From: Streptomyces aurantiogriseus
GTDB lineage: Bacteria; Actinomycetota; Actinomycetes; Streptomycetales; Streptomycetaceae
Assembly (NCBI RefSeq): GCF_014649375.1
Contig: NZ_BMSX01000002.1
Location: 504,619-568,618 of the forward strand
Reading direction: 5' to 3'
Length of the DNA stretch: 64,000 bases
Below, one piece after another: positions 24,522-32,672 of this stretch (its first letter is position 1; each line of letters opens with the position of its first letter). The notes beneath the pieces are model-generated. The model made no database searches. It was not told the DNA's origin and saw nothing but the letters and a program-made list of their open reading frames with translations. Both the position numbers and the translations under genes were made by a program.

Positions 24522-24565
24522 TTACGGGATCGTAGGCTACGAATCCGTAGGTTACGAAACCGTAG
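24522..24565. promoter_or_regulatory. Triple phased operator upstream of the desaturase
   Basis: Three palindromes of form YTACG-N4-CGTAG lie at 24522-24535, 24537-24550 and 24552-24565, exactly 15 bases apart; the middle one has perfect arms. They flank or cover the presumed desaturase promoter. This layout suggests cooperative binding of a TetR-like lipid-responsive repressor. Confidence 0.75.
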
Positions 24566-24639
24566 GTTAAGGTTGGCGTAAAGCTCGCTGATCAGCCCGC
24601 GTGGCGGTGGCTCTCCAGGTGGCGTCCGGGCATGCGGAA

Positions 24640-24669
24640 CAGCCCCGGGATCCGCAGGTCCCGGGGCTG
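24640..24669. terminator. Hairpin terminator after dimethylargininase gene
   Basis: A perfect 11-bp stem (CAGCCCCGGGA, 24640-24650, with its complement at 24659-24669) and an 8-base loop lie 22 bases past the ddaH stop codon on the minus strand. Confidence 0.8.
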
Positions 24670-24691
24670 CGATGGCGGTCGGCTCGTCCGT

Positions 24692-25468
24692 TCAGGCGTA
24701 CAACTCCCGCAGGCGCACCGAGAGGCATGTCACACAGCCCTCGAGCTTCTCGAACTCGCTGATGTCGACCACGACGGGCTCGTACCCGAGGTCGGCGAGC
24801 AGGTCCGCCGTCTTCGGCGCGCTCGCCGCCATCAGCACCTTGGGGCCGTCCAGCAGCACCACGTGGGCGCCGGCCTCCTCGGGCACCGACAGGAAACGCG
24901 GGAACAGCGACGGGCGGTCCACCTTCGGGATGTGACCGATCACCGTGCCGTCGGGCAGCGCGGTGACCGCCGACTTCAGGTGCAGCACCTTGCTCACCGG
25001 TACGGGCACCACCCGCGCCCCCAGCGGTTCGAAGGCCTCCCGCACCTGCTGGACGCCGGCCGCGTTGGTCCGGCCGCCCCGGCCGACGTAGATCGTGTCA
25101 CCGATCTTCAGCACGTCGCCGCCGTCCAGTGTGCCCGGCTCCCAGATCCAGTTCACCGAGCAGCCCAGGCGCGCCACGGCCTCCTCGACGCCGGCGGTCT
25201 CCGCACGCCGGGACTCGGCGCCGGACCGCGCGATCAGGGCGACGTTCCGGTACATCACGACCGTGTCCTCGACGAACACGGAGTCCGGGCAGTCGTCGGC
25301 CGGGTCGACCTCGACGGTCTCCCAGCCGTGGGTCCGCAACGCCTCGACGTACGCCTCCCACTGCTCCTCGGCGAGCCCCACGTCGACCTTCTCCCGCTCG
25401 AGGTGCGTCACCAGACCTTCGGCGAGGCGCGGGCTGGGGCGGCGGATGAGGGCCTTCTTGCTGGGCAC
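24692..25468 (-). CDS. ddaH: N(G),N(G)-dimethylarginine dimethylaminohydrolase
   Basis: The 258-residue protein is a five-bladed alpha/beta-propeller amidinotransferase-superfamily enzyme. Family motifs are visible: DCPDSVFVEDT, EPGTLDGGDVLK, VLHLKSAVT (catalytic His) and the C-terminal GCVTCLSVRLREL (catalytic Cys). It hydrolyses methylated arginine to citrulline and dimethylamine. GTG 25468 (MPSKKALIRRPSPR) has a GGAG site 8 bases upstream and fits homologues; the open frame extends 37 codons further but reads poorly. It is a single gene with its own terminator. It is the first of three guanidino-compound hydrolases in the window. Confidence 0.92.
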   Translation of the reverse strand: MPSKKALIRRPSPRLAEGLVTHLEREKVDVGLAEEQWEAYVEALRTHGWETVEVDPADDCPDSVFVEDTVVMYRNVALIARSGAESRRAETAGVEEAVARLGCSVNWIWEPGTLDGGDVLKIGDTIYVGRGGRTNAAGVQQVREAFEPLGARVVPVPVSKVLHLKSAVTALPDGTVIGHIPKVDRPSLFPRFLSVPEEAGAHVVLLDGPKVLMAASAPKTADLLADLGYEPVVVDISEFEKLEGCVTCLSVRLRELYA

Positions 25469-25620
25469 GTCCAGGTCTCCGAATCGGCGGTGGCTGATCG
25501 GCGCCCCTGACAGGCGCCGATCAGCCATCATGCAGCGCCGCTCGACGAGGACAAAACCCCGGCCGTCAGGCTGTGCCACTCCTGAGACACTCGGCCCCGA
25601 GACACGCGGCGGACACCGCC

Positions 25621-27243
25621 CTACGCCGGATCCGTCACCTCCTCCGCCGACGTCTCCCGCAGCTGCCCGTCCAGCAGCAGCCAGCGGGTGATGCCGATCG
25701 ACTCCAGGAACGGCAGGTCGTGGCTGGCCACGATCAGTGCCCCCTCGTAGGACTCCAGGGCCGTGGTGAGCTGGCGCACGCTCGCCATGTCGAGGTTGTT
25801 CGTCGGCTCGTCCAGCATCAGCAGCTGGGGCGCCGGCTCGGCCAGCATCAGCGCCGCCAGGGCCGCCCGGAACCGCTCCCCGCCGGACAGCGTCGCCGCC
25901 TTCTGGTCCGCGCGGGCGCCGCGGAACAGGAAGCGGGCCAGACGGGCGCGGATCCGGTTGTTGGTGGCGGCCGGCGCGAACCGTGCCACGTTCTCGGCGA
26001 CCGTCAGCTCGCCGTCGAGGACGTCCAGCCGCTGCGGCAGGAAACGCAGCGGCACGTGCGCGCGTGCCTCGCCCGCCACCGGCGCCAGCTCCCCGGCGAT
26101 CGTGCGCAGCAACGTCGTCTTGCCCGCGCCGTTGCGCCCGACCAGTGCGACCCGCTCGGGCCCGCGCAGATCGAAACCGCCCATCACGCGCGCGCCGTAG
26201 GCGAGTTCCAGATCCTGGAGGGTGAGGACGTCACGGCCCGGCGGTACAGCCGTGTACGGCAGGTCGACACGGATCTCGTCGTCGTCCCGTACGGCCTCCA
26301 CCGCCTCGTCGAGCCGCTCCTTGGCCTCGGCGAGCTTCTCCTCGTGCATGATGCGGTGCTTGCCCGCGGACTCCTGCGCCGCCCGCTTGCGCGCCCCCAT
26401 GACGATCTTCGGCTCGCGTTTCTGGTCCCACATCTTCTGCCCGTACCGCTTGCGACGGGCCAACTTGACCTGAGCGTCGGCCAGTTCGCGTTTCTGCTTG
26501 CGCAGGTCGGCCTCCGCGACGCGCACCATGCGCTCGGCGGCCTGCTGTTCGGTGGCGAGTGCCTCCTCGTAGGCGGAGAAGTTGCCGCCGTACCAGGTGA
26601 CCTCACCGGCGCGCAGGTCGGCGATCTGGTCGACCAGCTCCAGGAGTTCGCGGTCGTGGCTGACGACGACCATCACGCCCGGCCAGGAGGCGACGGCCGC
26701 GTAGAGCCGCCGACGGGCGTACAGGTCGAGGTTGTTGGTGGGTTCGTCGAGCAGCAGGACGTCCGGCCGGCGCAGCAGCAGCGCGGCCAGGCGCAGCAGC
26801 ACCGACTCGCCGCCCGACACCTCGCCGACGGTGCGGTCCAGGTCGATGTGGCCGAGCCCGAGTTCGCCGAGGGTGGCGAGGGCGCGCTCCTCGACGTCCC
26901 AGTCGTCGCCGACCGTCTCGAAGTGCTCCTCGGACACGTCACCGGCCTCGATCGCGTGCAGGGCGGCCCGCCGCGCGGCGATGCCGAGGGCCTCGTCGAC
27001 CCGGAGGGAGGTGTCGAGCGTGACGTTCTGCGGGAGGTGGCCGACCTCGCCCGCGACGCGTACGACGCCGTCGGCGGGGGCCAGTCGGCCGGCGATCAGC
27101 TTCAGCAGGGTCGACTTGCCGGAGCCGTTGACGCCGACGAGTCCGGTGCGGCCGGGGCCGAAGGCGACGTCGAGCCCCTCGAAGACAGGGGTGCCGTCCG
27201 GCCAGGCGAAGGAAAGGGAGGAACAGGTGATCGAAATGGACAA
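25621..27243 (-). CDS. ABC-F family ATP-binding protein
   Basis: The 540-residue protein has two ABC domains and no membrane segments. Domain 1 has GVNGSGKST and VSGGES followed by DEPTNNLD; domain 2 has GRNGAGKTT and LSGGER followed by DEPTNNLD. The domains are joined by a long charged linker (about 225-310). ABC-F proteins act on the ribosome, relieving stalls or antibiotic binding. A TTG at 27243 (MSISITCSSLSFAW) is chosen because the family starts here; GAGG lies upstream. The gene has a strong promoter 250 bases away, so its mRNA has a long leader, as in antibiotic-inducible members. Confidence 0.9.
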   Translation of the reverse strand: MSISITCSSLSFAWPDGTPVFEGLDVAFGPGRTGLVGVNGSGKSTLLKLIAGRLAPADGVVRVAGEVGHLPQNVTLDTSLRVDEALGIAARRAALHAIEAGDVSEEHFETVGDDWDVEERALATLGELGLGHIDLDRTVGEVSGGESVLLRLAALLLRRPDVLLLDEPTNNLDLYARRRLYAAVASWPGVMVVVSHDRELLELVDQIADLRAGEVTWYGGNFSAYEEALATEQQAAERMVRVAEADLRKQKRELADAQVKLARRKRYGQKMWDQKREPKIVMGARKRAAQESAGKHRIMHEEKLAEAKERLDEAVEAVRDDDEIRVDLPYTAVPPGRDVLTLQDLELAYGARVMGGFDLRGPERVALVGRNGAGKTTLLRTIAGELAPVAGEARAHVPLRFLPQRLDVLDGELTVAENVARFAPAATNNRIRARLARFLFRGARADQKAATLSGGERFRAALAALMLAEPAPQLLMLDEPTNNLDMASVRQLTTALESYEGALIVASHDLPFLESIGITRWLLLDGQLRETSAEEVTDPA

Positions 27244-27493
27244 GCGGGCCTCGCGGTTGCGTGTGCGGTCAGGGGCAACGCGTATCGAGACACCGGAAGG
27301 CGGCGACCACCGCGGGAGCGGGGGAGCGGGAACCCGGAAGACTCCGGAGGGAGAACCCGGGGGAGAAGCCCTGCTCCGCAAGGACGGCTCGAACGCCGAG
27401 GTCGCACGCGGCACGCACACCTGACAGGTGTGGTGCGGTGTCTCAGACCTCAGACGAGCAACGTCCTTCTCCAATCGGCGGCAACAGAAGCGT
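27244..27493 (-). promoter_or_regulatory. Long 5' leader of the ABC-F gene
   Basis: About 250 bases lie between the predicted start site and the TTG start. The leader contains a ribosome-site-like GGAGAAGG (near 27470) followed by a possible three-codon frame (TTG to TGA). A perfect 7-bp hairpin CACACCT-GAC-AGGTGTG lies at 27416-27432, and G/C-rich pairs nearer the gene. Translation-attenuation control is inferred from layout only. Confidence 0.45.
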
Positions 27494-27498
27494 TCTAC

Positions 27499-27527
27499 AC
27501 CGTAAGAGAGGGTCGGAGGGCTGTCAA
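27499..27527 (-). promoter_or_regulatory. Consensus-like promoter of the ABC-F gene
   Basis: On the minus strand TTGACA (27527-27522) and TACGGT (27504-27499) are separated by exactly 17 bases, an excellent housekeeping-sigma promoter. Transcription should start near 27492. It lies 21 bases past the ssgD stop codon. Confidence 0.75.
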
Positions 27528-27547
27528 CGGATTAAATCGGCCCCGGG

Positions 27548-27961
27548 TCAGGCGTCCCGCATCAGCTCCGCCAGGTCGTGGTCGAGGTCGAACTGGAGGT
27601 GCTCCAGGCCGGTGGGCACCAGTTCGCTCGTGGCCCGCAGGAAGCGCCGGATCTCCTCCGAGTGGACGTGCACGATCGCGGTGCCCTCGGGGGCGTGGAA
27701 CTCCAGCACCGTGCGGTCGTAGCCGTAGGGGCGGACGCGGACGTCGCCGTGTCCCTCGGCGTCGTGCAGACCCGCGGCGAGCAGGTCGCGGGCGAAGGTC
27801 CAGCAGACCTCCACGCCCTCCAGGGTGGCCGGGGCCGGGAAGGTCATGCGGACGGCGAAGGGATCGCGCCGGTCGTAGTGCAGCGTGGCGGGGATGCTCG
27901 GCATCCGAGGCGCGGCGGCGACCAGGCGGGCCTCAACGGGCTGCTCGATGACGATGGACAA
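27548..27961 (-). CDS. ssgD: SsgA-like sporulation/cell-division regulator (SsgD type)
   Basis: The 137-residue protein is a whole SsgA/SsgB-family domain: a start of SIVIEQPVEARLVAA, LHYDRRDPFAVRMTF, VCWTFARDLLAAGL, RVRPYGYDRTVLEFHAPEGTA (in part) and a C-terminal FDLDHDLAELM. These proteins are unique to morphologically complex actinomycetes and steer septum placement and wall remodelling in sporulation. Sequence and place beside this gene set resemble SsgD. TTG 27961 is taken as the start (AAGGGAG upstream); the open frame upstream is unrelated in character. Its own promoter is not clear. Confidence 0.88.
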   Translation of the reverse strand: MSIVIEQPVEARLVAAAPRMPSIPATLHYDRRDPFAVRMTFPAPATLEGVEVCWTFARDLLAAGLHDAEGHGDVRVRPYGYDRTVLEFHAPEGTAIVHVHSEEIRRFLRATSELVPTGLEHLQFDLDHDLAELMRDA

Positions 27962-28184
27962 CGCCTTGCTCCCTTGTGACGGCGGGACGAACTTCCGGGC
28001 GGGTGGGGCCGGACACTGGAAGAGACGCCGGAACCGGCCGATCCGTGCACACCAGATCCGAGTGACCTCGGTCACCGCCTTCATGCACGGGAGTGACTCA
28101 CCTCTCTTCCCGTGCCCCGTAGGGCGGTTGAGGCCGTCAGGGTCCTCTGGACGGCACCGTAGCGGTCGGCTAGCTTCGCCCGCC

Positions 28185-29321
28185 ATGAGGCGCTTGGGGA
28201 ACACGCGACGCACGGTACGAACGGCACGGGCACGACGCGCAGGGCGGACGGCGGCCGCCACAGCGGCCTGCGCGGCGGCACTGGCCGTCCTGACCGCCGC
28301 ACCCGCCCAGGCACAGGCGCACGGCCCCGAGGGGACGCGGACGCACGGCGGAACGTGGGCGTCGAAGGACACCGGCACCCCCTCCGTCCGTTTCCGCGGC
28401 CTGGCGGCGGTCGACCGGGACACCGCCTGGGTGGCGGGCAGCCAGGGCACCGTCCTGCGCACCACCGACGGCGGGACGACCTGGCGCAACGTCTCACCCC
28501 CGGGCGCCACCGAGCTGCAGTTCCGGGACATCGAGGCCTTCGACGCGCGGCGCGCCGTGGTGCTCGCCATCGGCGAGGGCGAGGCCTCCCGCGTGTACCG
28601 CACCGACGACGGCGGCGCGACCTGGACGGAGTCCTTCCGCAACACCGACGCCCGGGCCTTCTACGACTGCCTCACCTTCTTCGACCGCCGCCACGGCCTC
28701 GCCATGAGCGACCCCGTGGACGGGAAGTTCCGCATCCTGTCGACCAGTGACGGCGGCCGCTCCTGGAAGGTCCTGCCGAACGAGGGCATGCCGCCCGCCC
28801 TGGAGGGCGAGGCCGGCTTCGCCGCCAGTGGCCAGTGTCTGGTCTCCGCCGGCTCCCGCGACGTCTGGCTGGCCACCGGCGGCGCCGCCCGCGCGCGCGT
28901 GCTGCACTCCGCCGACCGCGGACTGACCTGGACGGCCACCGACGCCCCGATCCCGGCGGGCGATCCCGCGCGCGGGGTGTTCGCCCTCGCCTTCCGCGAC
29001 CGCGCCCACGGCCTCGCCGTCGGCGGCGACTACCGCCCCGACCAGCCCTCTTCGCAGGCCGCCGCCACGACCGGCGACGCGGGCCGCAGCTGGCGGCCCA
29101 GCGCCACGCCCCCGCCCGGCTACCGCTCCGGCGTCGCCTGGCTGCCGCACAGCCGCACCGCCGCCCTCGCGGTCGGCCCCACCGGCACCGACCTGACCAC
29201 CGACGCCGGCCGCACCTGGCGCACGGTCGACACCGGCTCGTACGACACCGTCGACTGCACCCCCGACCTCGGGTGCTGGGCCGCCGGTGAACAGGGGCGG
29301 GTCGCACGGCTGGAGCGATGA
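28185..29321 (+). CDS. Secreted BNR/YCF48-like beta-propeller protein
   Basis: The 378-residue protein has a signal peptide (basic RRTVRTARARRAGR, hydrophobic alanine stretch, cut near AQAQA). A propeller follows with repeated sialidase-type Asp-box motifs such as TTDGGTTWRN, TDDGGATWTE, TSDGGRSWK and SADRGLTWT. The fold is usually structural or carbohydrate-linked; without sialidase catalytic residues no enzyme activity is claimed. ATG 28185 has no strong ribosome site but begins the signal peptide exactly. It is divergent from ssgD and unlinked to downstream genes. Confidence 0.82.
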   Translation: MRRLGNTRRTVRTARARRAGRTAAATAACAAALAVLTAAPAQAQAHGPEGTRTHGGTWASKDTGTPSVRFRGLAAVDRDTAWVAGSQGTVLRTTDGGTTWRNVSPPGATELQFRDIEAFDARRAVVLAIGEGEASRVYRTDDGGATWTESFRNTDARAFYDCLTFFDRRHGLAMSDPVDGKFRILSTSDGGRSWKVLPNEGMPPALEGEAGFAASGQCLVSAGSRDVWLATGGAARARVLHSADRGLTWTATDAPIPAGDPARGVFALAFRDRAHGLAVGGDYRPDQPSSQAAATTGDAGRSWRPSATPPPGYRSGVAWLPHSRTAALAVGPTGTDLTTDAGRTWRTVDTGSYDTVDCTPDLGCWAAGEQGRVARLER

Positions 29322-29382
29322 GCCCGCTCAGCGGCGCCGTTTCGGGGTACCCGTTCCCCGACGGCGAAAGGAGTGAGCGCAC

Positions 29383-29709
29383 ATGCCACGCGGTTCCAGC
29401 CCCAAGCGGGAGCGCCAGTACGAGCACATCAAGAAGAGCGCGCAGGACCGGGGGGAGAGCACCGAGCGGGCGGAGGAGATCGCGGCCCGGACGGTGAACA
29501 AGGAACGCGCCCGGTCCGGCGAGTCGAAGACCGCCAGCCGCACGTCGACACAGGACATGTCGTCCGGCAAGCGGGGCGGGCAGCGGTCCGGCAAGGGCTC
29601 ACAGGGGCCCACGTACGACCAGCTGTACGAGGAGGCCAAGCGCCGCAACATCCACGGCCGTTCGGACATGAACAAGAGCCAGCTGCAGCGGGCCCTGGGC
29701 AAGAGCTGA
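29383..29709 (+). CDS. Small basic Rho-N/SAP-like protein (often annotated plasmid stabilisation)
   Basis: The 108-residue protein is highly charged and low in hydrophobics (RGSSPKRERQYEHIKKSA at the start). Its C-terminal helix-extended-helix (YDQLYEEAKRRNIHGRSDMNKSQLQRAL) resembles the Rho N-terminal/SAP nucleic-acid-binding fold. It probably binds DNA or RNA. AAAGGAG lies 10 bases before ATG 29383, an ideal site. The plasmid-stabilisation label used for relatives has no support here. Confidence 0.78.
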   Translation: MPRGSSPKRERQYEHIKKSAQDRGESTERAEEIAARTVNKERARSGESKTASRTSTQDMSSGKRGGQRSGKGSQGPTYDQLYEEAKRRNIHGRSDMNKSQLQRALGKS

Positions 29710-29770
29710 CACGGCCGCTCCGGAACAAGATCGCGGGCCGGCCCCCGGGAGCCGTACGCTCGTCCTCACC

Positions 29771-30466
29771 ATGACGACCGTACGCATTCCCGCGGGCTGG
29801 CCCGCGACCGAGGAGGAGGCCCGCGCCGTCCAGGACGAACTGCGGGCGAGAGTCGTGCTCGACGAGCCCGGACCCCCGCCCGGCGCGGGCCGGGTGACGG
29901 GGGTCGACGTCGCCTACGACGACGAACTCGACGTCGTCGCGGCCGCGGCCGTCGTCCTGGACGCGGCGAGCCTCGACGTCGTCGCCGAGGCGACCGCCGT
30001 CGGCCGGATCTCCTTCCCGTACGTGCCCGGTCTGCTCGCCTTCCGCGAGATCCCCACCGTGCTCGCCGCCCTGGACGCCCTGCCCTGCCCGCCCGGCCTG
30101 GTCGTCTGCGACGGCTACGGCCTCGCCCACCCCCGCCGCTTCGGCCTTGCCAGCCACCTCGGGGTCCTCACCGGCCTGCCCACGATCGGCGTCGCCAAGA
30201 ACCCGTTCACCTTCACGTACGACGACCCGGACGCCCCGCGCGGATCCGCCACGCCGTTGCTGGCCGGCGGCGACGAGGTGGGCCGCGCCCTGCGGACCCG
30301 GACCGGTGTCAAGCCGGTCTTCGTGTCCGTCGGCCACCGCGTGACCCTGGACAACGCCTGCGCCCACACCCTCGCCCTCACCCCCGAGTTCCGCCTGCCG
30401 GAGACGACGCGCAGGGCGGACGCGCTGTGCCGCGGGGCGCTTCAGGACGCGACGACGCCCCACTGA
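29771..30466 (+). CDS. nfi: Endonuclease V (deoxyinosine 3' endonuclease)
   Basis: The 231-residue protein carries the endonuclease V motifs in order: GVDVAYDD (catalytic Asp), YVPGLLAFREIP, VCDGYGLAHPRRFGLASHLGV (acidic metal site) and TIGVAKNPF. The enzyme nicks DNA one base 3' of deoxyinosine and starts repair of deaminated adenine. Length is standard. ATG 29771 is the family start. The gene is monocistronic as far as can be seen, 61 bases after the small basic protein gene. Confidence 0.93.
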   Translation: MTTVRIPAGWPATEEEARAVQDELRARVVLDEPGPPPGAGRVTGVDVAYDDELDVVAAAAVVLDAASLDVVAEATAVGRISFPYVPGLLAFREIPTVLAALDALPCPPGLVVCDGYGLAHPRRFGLASHLGVLTGLPTIGVAKNPFTFTYDDPDAPRGSATPLLAGGDEVGRALRTRTGVKPVFVSVGHRVTLDNACAHTLALTPEFRLPETTRRADALCRGALQDATTPH

Positions 30467-30659
30467 CCGACCTCGCGGTACTCCGAGCCGAAGACCGCCG
30501 GACCGTCGCCGGGCTCCCTCGCGCAGTGCCGGAGGTTCCCACCCAGGTACGCAGGATGCGCCCCGGCTCACCCGCCGTGTCCTGCGCCAACGCCCCTTCG
30601 CCCACGGTGACTTCGAGAACGGACCCCGAGCCGCTCCGTGCGCCCGGTGCCGGCCCCGT

Positions 30660-30703
30660 CGAGTACGTGCCTGAGTACTTCCCTGAGTACGTCGTCTGAG
30701 TAC
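30660..30703. repeat. Phased TGAGTAC repeats
   Basis: TGAGTAC occurs at 30672, 30684 and 30697, and CGAGTAC at 30660, at 12-13 base spacing. The array ends 45 bases before a small membrane-protein gene. Direct-repeat spacing suggests a regulator site. The surrounding 30467-30748 otherwise shows nothing recognisable. Confidence 0.6.
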
Positions 30704-30748
30704 CTGTACGGATGTGGGACCCGGCGGCCGCCCGGCAGGCTGACCCGC

Positions 30749-30895
30749 ATGACGACACACCGTGCCCCGAAGCCCCTCGCCGACCCCGACCGGCCCGTCG
30801 AGCGCGCCGTGAACGCCGCGCTGGTCCTCGCCGTCCTGGCGGGACTGGGCTGGATCGTGGGGATGATCTACACGCTGGTGCAGTGGCCGATCTGA
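30749..30895 (+). CDS. Small single-pass membrane protein
   Basis: The 48-residue product has a charged N-terminal half (TTHRAPKPLADPDRPVERAVN) and one clear transmembrane helix (AALVLAVLAGLGWIVGMIY) with a short WPI end. No family is recognised. ATG 30749 has a weak GGCAGG site. The repeat array directly upstream, and a gene-like codon pattern, support it as real. It converges with the saccharopine dehydrogenase-like gene. Confidence 0.6.
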   Translation: MTTHRAPKPLADPDRPVERAVNAALVLAVLAGLGWIVGMIYTLVQWPI

Positions 30896-30914
30896 GGCCG
30901 GGCCGAAGGGCCCG

Positions 30915-32093
30915 TCAGCGGCTCGCGGCCACCCGGAAGCGGATGCCCGCCGCGCGCAGCCGTTCGATGAGCGCGTCGCCCATCGCCACCGCCGTCGTGA
31001 CCTGGCCGGCCGTCTCCGGGAGGTCGTCGCAGGCCAGGGCCAGCGCCGCCTCGGCGAACATCTTCGCCGTCTCGTCGTAGCCGGGGTCGCCGCCCGAGAC
31101 CTCGGTGCAGACCCGCCGGCCGCCGCCCTCGCCCACGAAGCGGACGGAGAACCAGCTCCGCGCCCGCTTTTGCGCACTCGGCCCCTCCCCGGGCTTCAGC
31201 CGGTCCGACAGCCAGCGCCGGGCGGGCGGCAGTTGGGCCGCCGCGAACAGGGCGCCGACGGCCGCCGTACCGCCCACGGCGACCGGCAGCCGCCGTACGG
31301 CCGCGTAGTGGCGGTAGCGGAAGTCGGGGCCGTAGCGCTCCAGTGCCTTCGCGGACCGGCGCACGATCTGCGGGTCGATGGTCGGCAGGGGCAGCGCCCA
31401 CGCACCGACCTCCGGGGCGAACCGAGGCGTGCCCAGCGGCGCGGTGGCCCGGCGGCCCATCAGCCGCGGCTCGTGCCGGTGCCGCTCCCGCGCGGCGGCC
31501 ACCATCTGCCGGCCGCGCGCGAACTGGTTCAGCGCGGAGGCGAACGTGCCGCCCGAGAACGTGGCGTCGGCGGTCACGAAGCCGTCCACGGTCAGCGGCA
31601 CGCCCTCCGGCAGCTGCCGGACGGTGAAGTACGCACCCAGGTCGTGCGGGACCGAGTCGAACCCGCACGCGTGCACCAGGCGGGCACCTGTCTCCCGCGC
31701 GCGTGTGTCGTGCCGGACGTACACCAGGTCCACGAACTCCGGCTCACCCGTGAGATCGACGTAGTCGGTGCCGGCGTCCGCGCAGGCGGCCACCAGCTCC
31801 TCGCCGTACGTCACATAGGGGCCGACCGTCGTCGCCACCACGCGCGCGTGCTCGGCGAGAGCGCGCAGCGAGGCCGGGTCCGACACGTCCGCCGGCAGCA
31901 CGCCGGGCTCCGCGCCACCGGGGAGCCGGTCGCGCAACCTCCGCAGCTTGATCTCGTCGCGGCCGGCGATCGCCCAGCGCAGGTCCTCGGGCGCGTGGGC
32001 CGCGAGGTACTCCGCGGTGAGCGCCCCGACGAAGCCCGTGGCTCCGAAGAGCACGATGTCGTACGGACGGTCCGTCCTTTTCAGCCTGCTCAT
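30915..32093 (-). CDS. Saccharopine dehydrogenase-family / trans-acting enoyl reductase-like protein
   Basis: The 392-residue protein has an N-terminal Rossmann motif (YDIVLFGATGFVGALTAEYLA, residues 11-31), DYVDLTGE, HACGFDSVPHDLGA and FSGGTFAS, the marks of the saccharopine-dehydrogenase-like family that includes mycobacterial trans-acting enoyl reductase. It probably reduces a lipid or polyketide-type substrate with NADPH; no polyketide synthase is adjacent. ATG 32093 begins the family's basic N-terminus. It diverges from a MmcQ/YjbR gene. Confidence 0.85.
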   Translation of the reverse strand: MSRLKRTDRPYDIVLFGATGFVGALTAEYLAAHAPEDLRWAIAGRDEIKLRRLRDRLPGGAEPGVLPADVSDPASLRALAEHARVVATTVGPYVTYGEELVAACADAGTDYVDLTGEPEFVDLVYVRHDTRARETGARLVHACGFDSVPHDLGAYFTVRQLPEGVPLTVDGFVTADATFSGGTFASALNQFARGRQMVAAARERHRHEPRLMGRRATAPLGTPRFAPEVGAWALPLPTIDPQIVRRSAKALERYGPDFRYRHYAAVRRLPVAVGGTAAVGALFAAAQLPPARRWLSDRLKPGEGPSAQKRARSWFSVRFVGEGGGRRVCTEVSGGDPGYDETAKMFAEAALALACDDLPETAGQVTTAVAMGDALIERLRAAGIRFRVAASR

Positions 32094-32184
32094 GACACCC
32101 CTTGGTCGTGCAGCCCGCGCCGCTGTCGGTGGCTGAGGCTAGCGTGAGGAGTGCGGAGCCCGACGACGAGCCCGGAGGCAGCAG

Positions 32185-32565
32185 GTGGCCGTACCCAGGA
32201 ACGCCCTGAAAAAGTGGGAGAAGGTGCGCGAGTTCGCGCTCGGCCTGCCGGGCGCGACCGAGGAGTTCCCGTGGGGCGAGACCGTCGCGAAGGTCAACAA
32301 GAAGGTGTTCGTCTTCCTCGGAGTCGACGACGGCAGCTGTCCCCTGGGCGTCACGGTCAAGCTCAAGGACGAGACGGCCCATGCCCACGCGCTCGCCTCC
32401 CCGGGCGCCGAACCCGCCGGATACGGCCTCGGCAGGTCCGGCTGGGTGAGTGTTCCGCTGGAGCGGCAGGACGCCCCCGCGGCGGAGCTGCTGTGCGACT
32501 GGGTGGAGGAGAGCTACCGCACGATCGCCCCCAAGCGGCTGACAGCGGAGCTGGACGCCCGCTGA
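32185..32565 (+). CDS. MmcQ/YjbR-family protein
   Basis: The 126-residue protein matches the MmcQ/YjbR fold: helical start, LPGATEEFPWGETVAKVNKKVFVFLG, a beta-sheet core and a C-terminal LLCDWVEESYRTIAPKRL helix. Members have a CyaY-like fold and are thought to bind DNA; function is unsettled. GTG 32185 with GGAGGCAGCAG upstream is the start. It stands alone between two unrelated units. Confidence 0.85.
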   Translation: MAVPRNALKKWEKVREFALGLPGATEEFPWGETVAKVNKKVFVFLGVDDGSCPLGVTVKLKDETAHAHALASPGAEPAGYGLGRSGWVSVPLERQDAPAAELLCDWVEESYRTIAPKRLTAELDAR

Positions 32566-32603
32566 CCTCCGGGAGAAACTGGCCAAGCGCTTGCTCGCCT
32601 CTC

Positions 32604-32632
32604 TTGTCACCCTCGGAGCGCGTTCCTAGCAT
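32604..32632 (+). promoter_or_regulatory. Promoter of the CaiB-thiolase-FadB operon
   Basis: TTGTCA (32604-32609) and TAGCAT (32627-32632) are 17 bases apart, giving a start near 32639. This fits a vegetative promoter for the three-gene operon that begins at 32673. Confidence 0.55.
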
Positions 32633-32638
32633 CACTGG

Positions 32639-32659
32639 TGTTACATCGGTTGTGTCACA
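32639..32659. promoter_or_regulatory. Palindrome at the operon start site
   Basis: TGTTACA and TGTCACA form 7-bp arms (one mismatch) around 7 bases, right at and after the predicted start of transcription. The arms resemble those in front of the facing MerR gene (GTCACAC/GTGTAAC), so the same regulator could bind both. Confidence 0.45.
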
Positions 32660-32672
32660 GCAAGGGGGCTGG

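Noticed and set aside
30467..30748. Possible 90-residue plus-strand protein at 30427-30699
   Set aside because: It overlaps the endonuclease V end in another frame and ends in the TGAGTAC array; composition is not gene-like.
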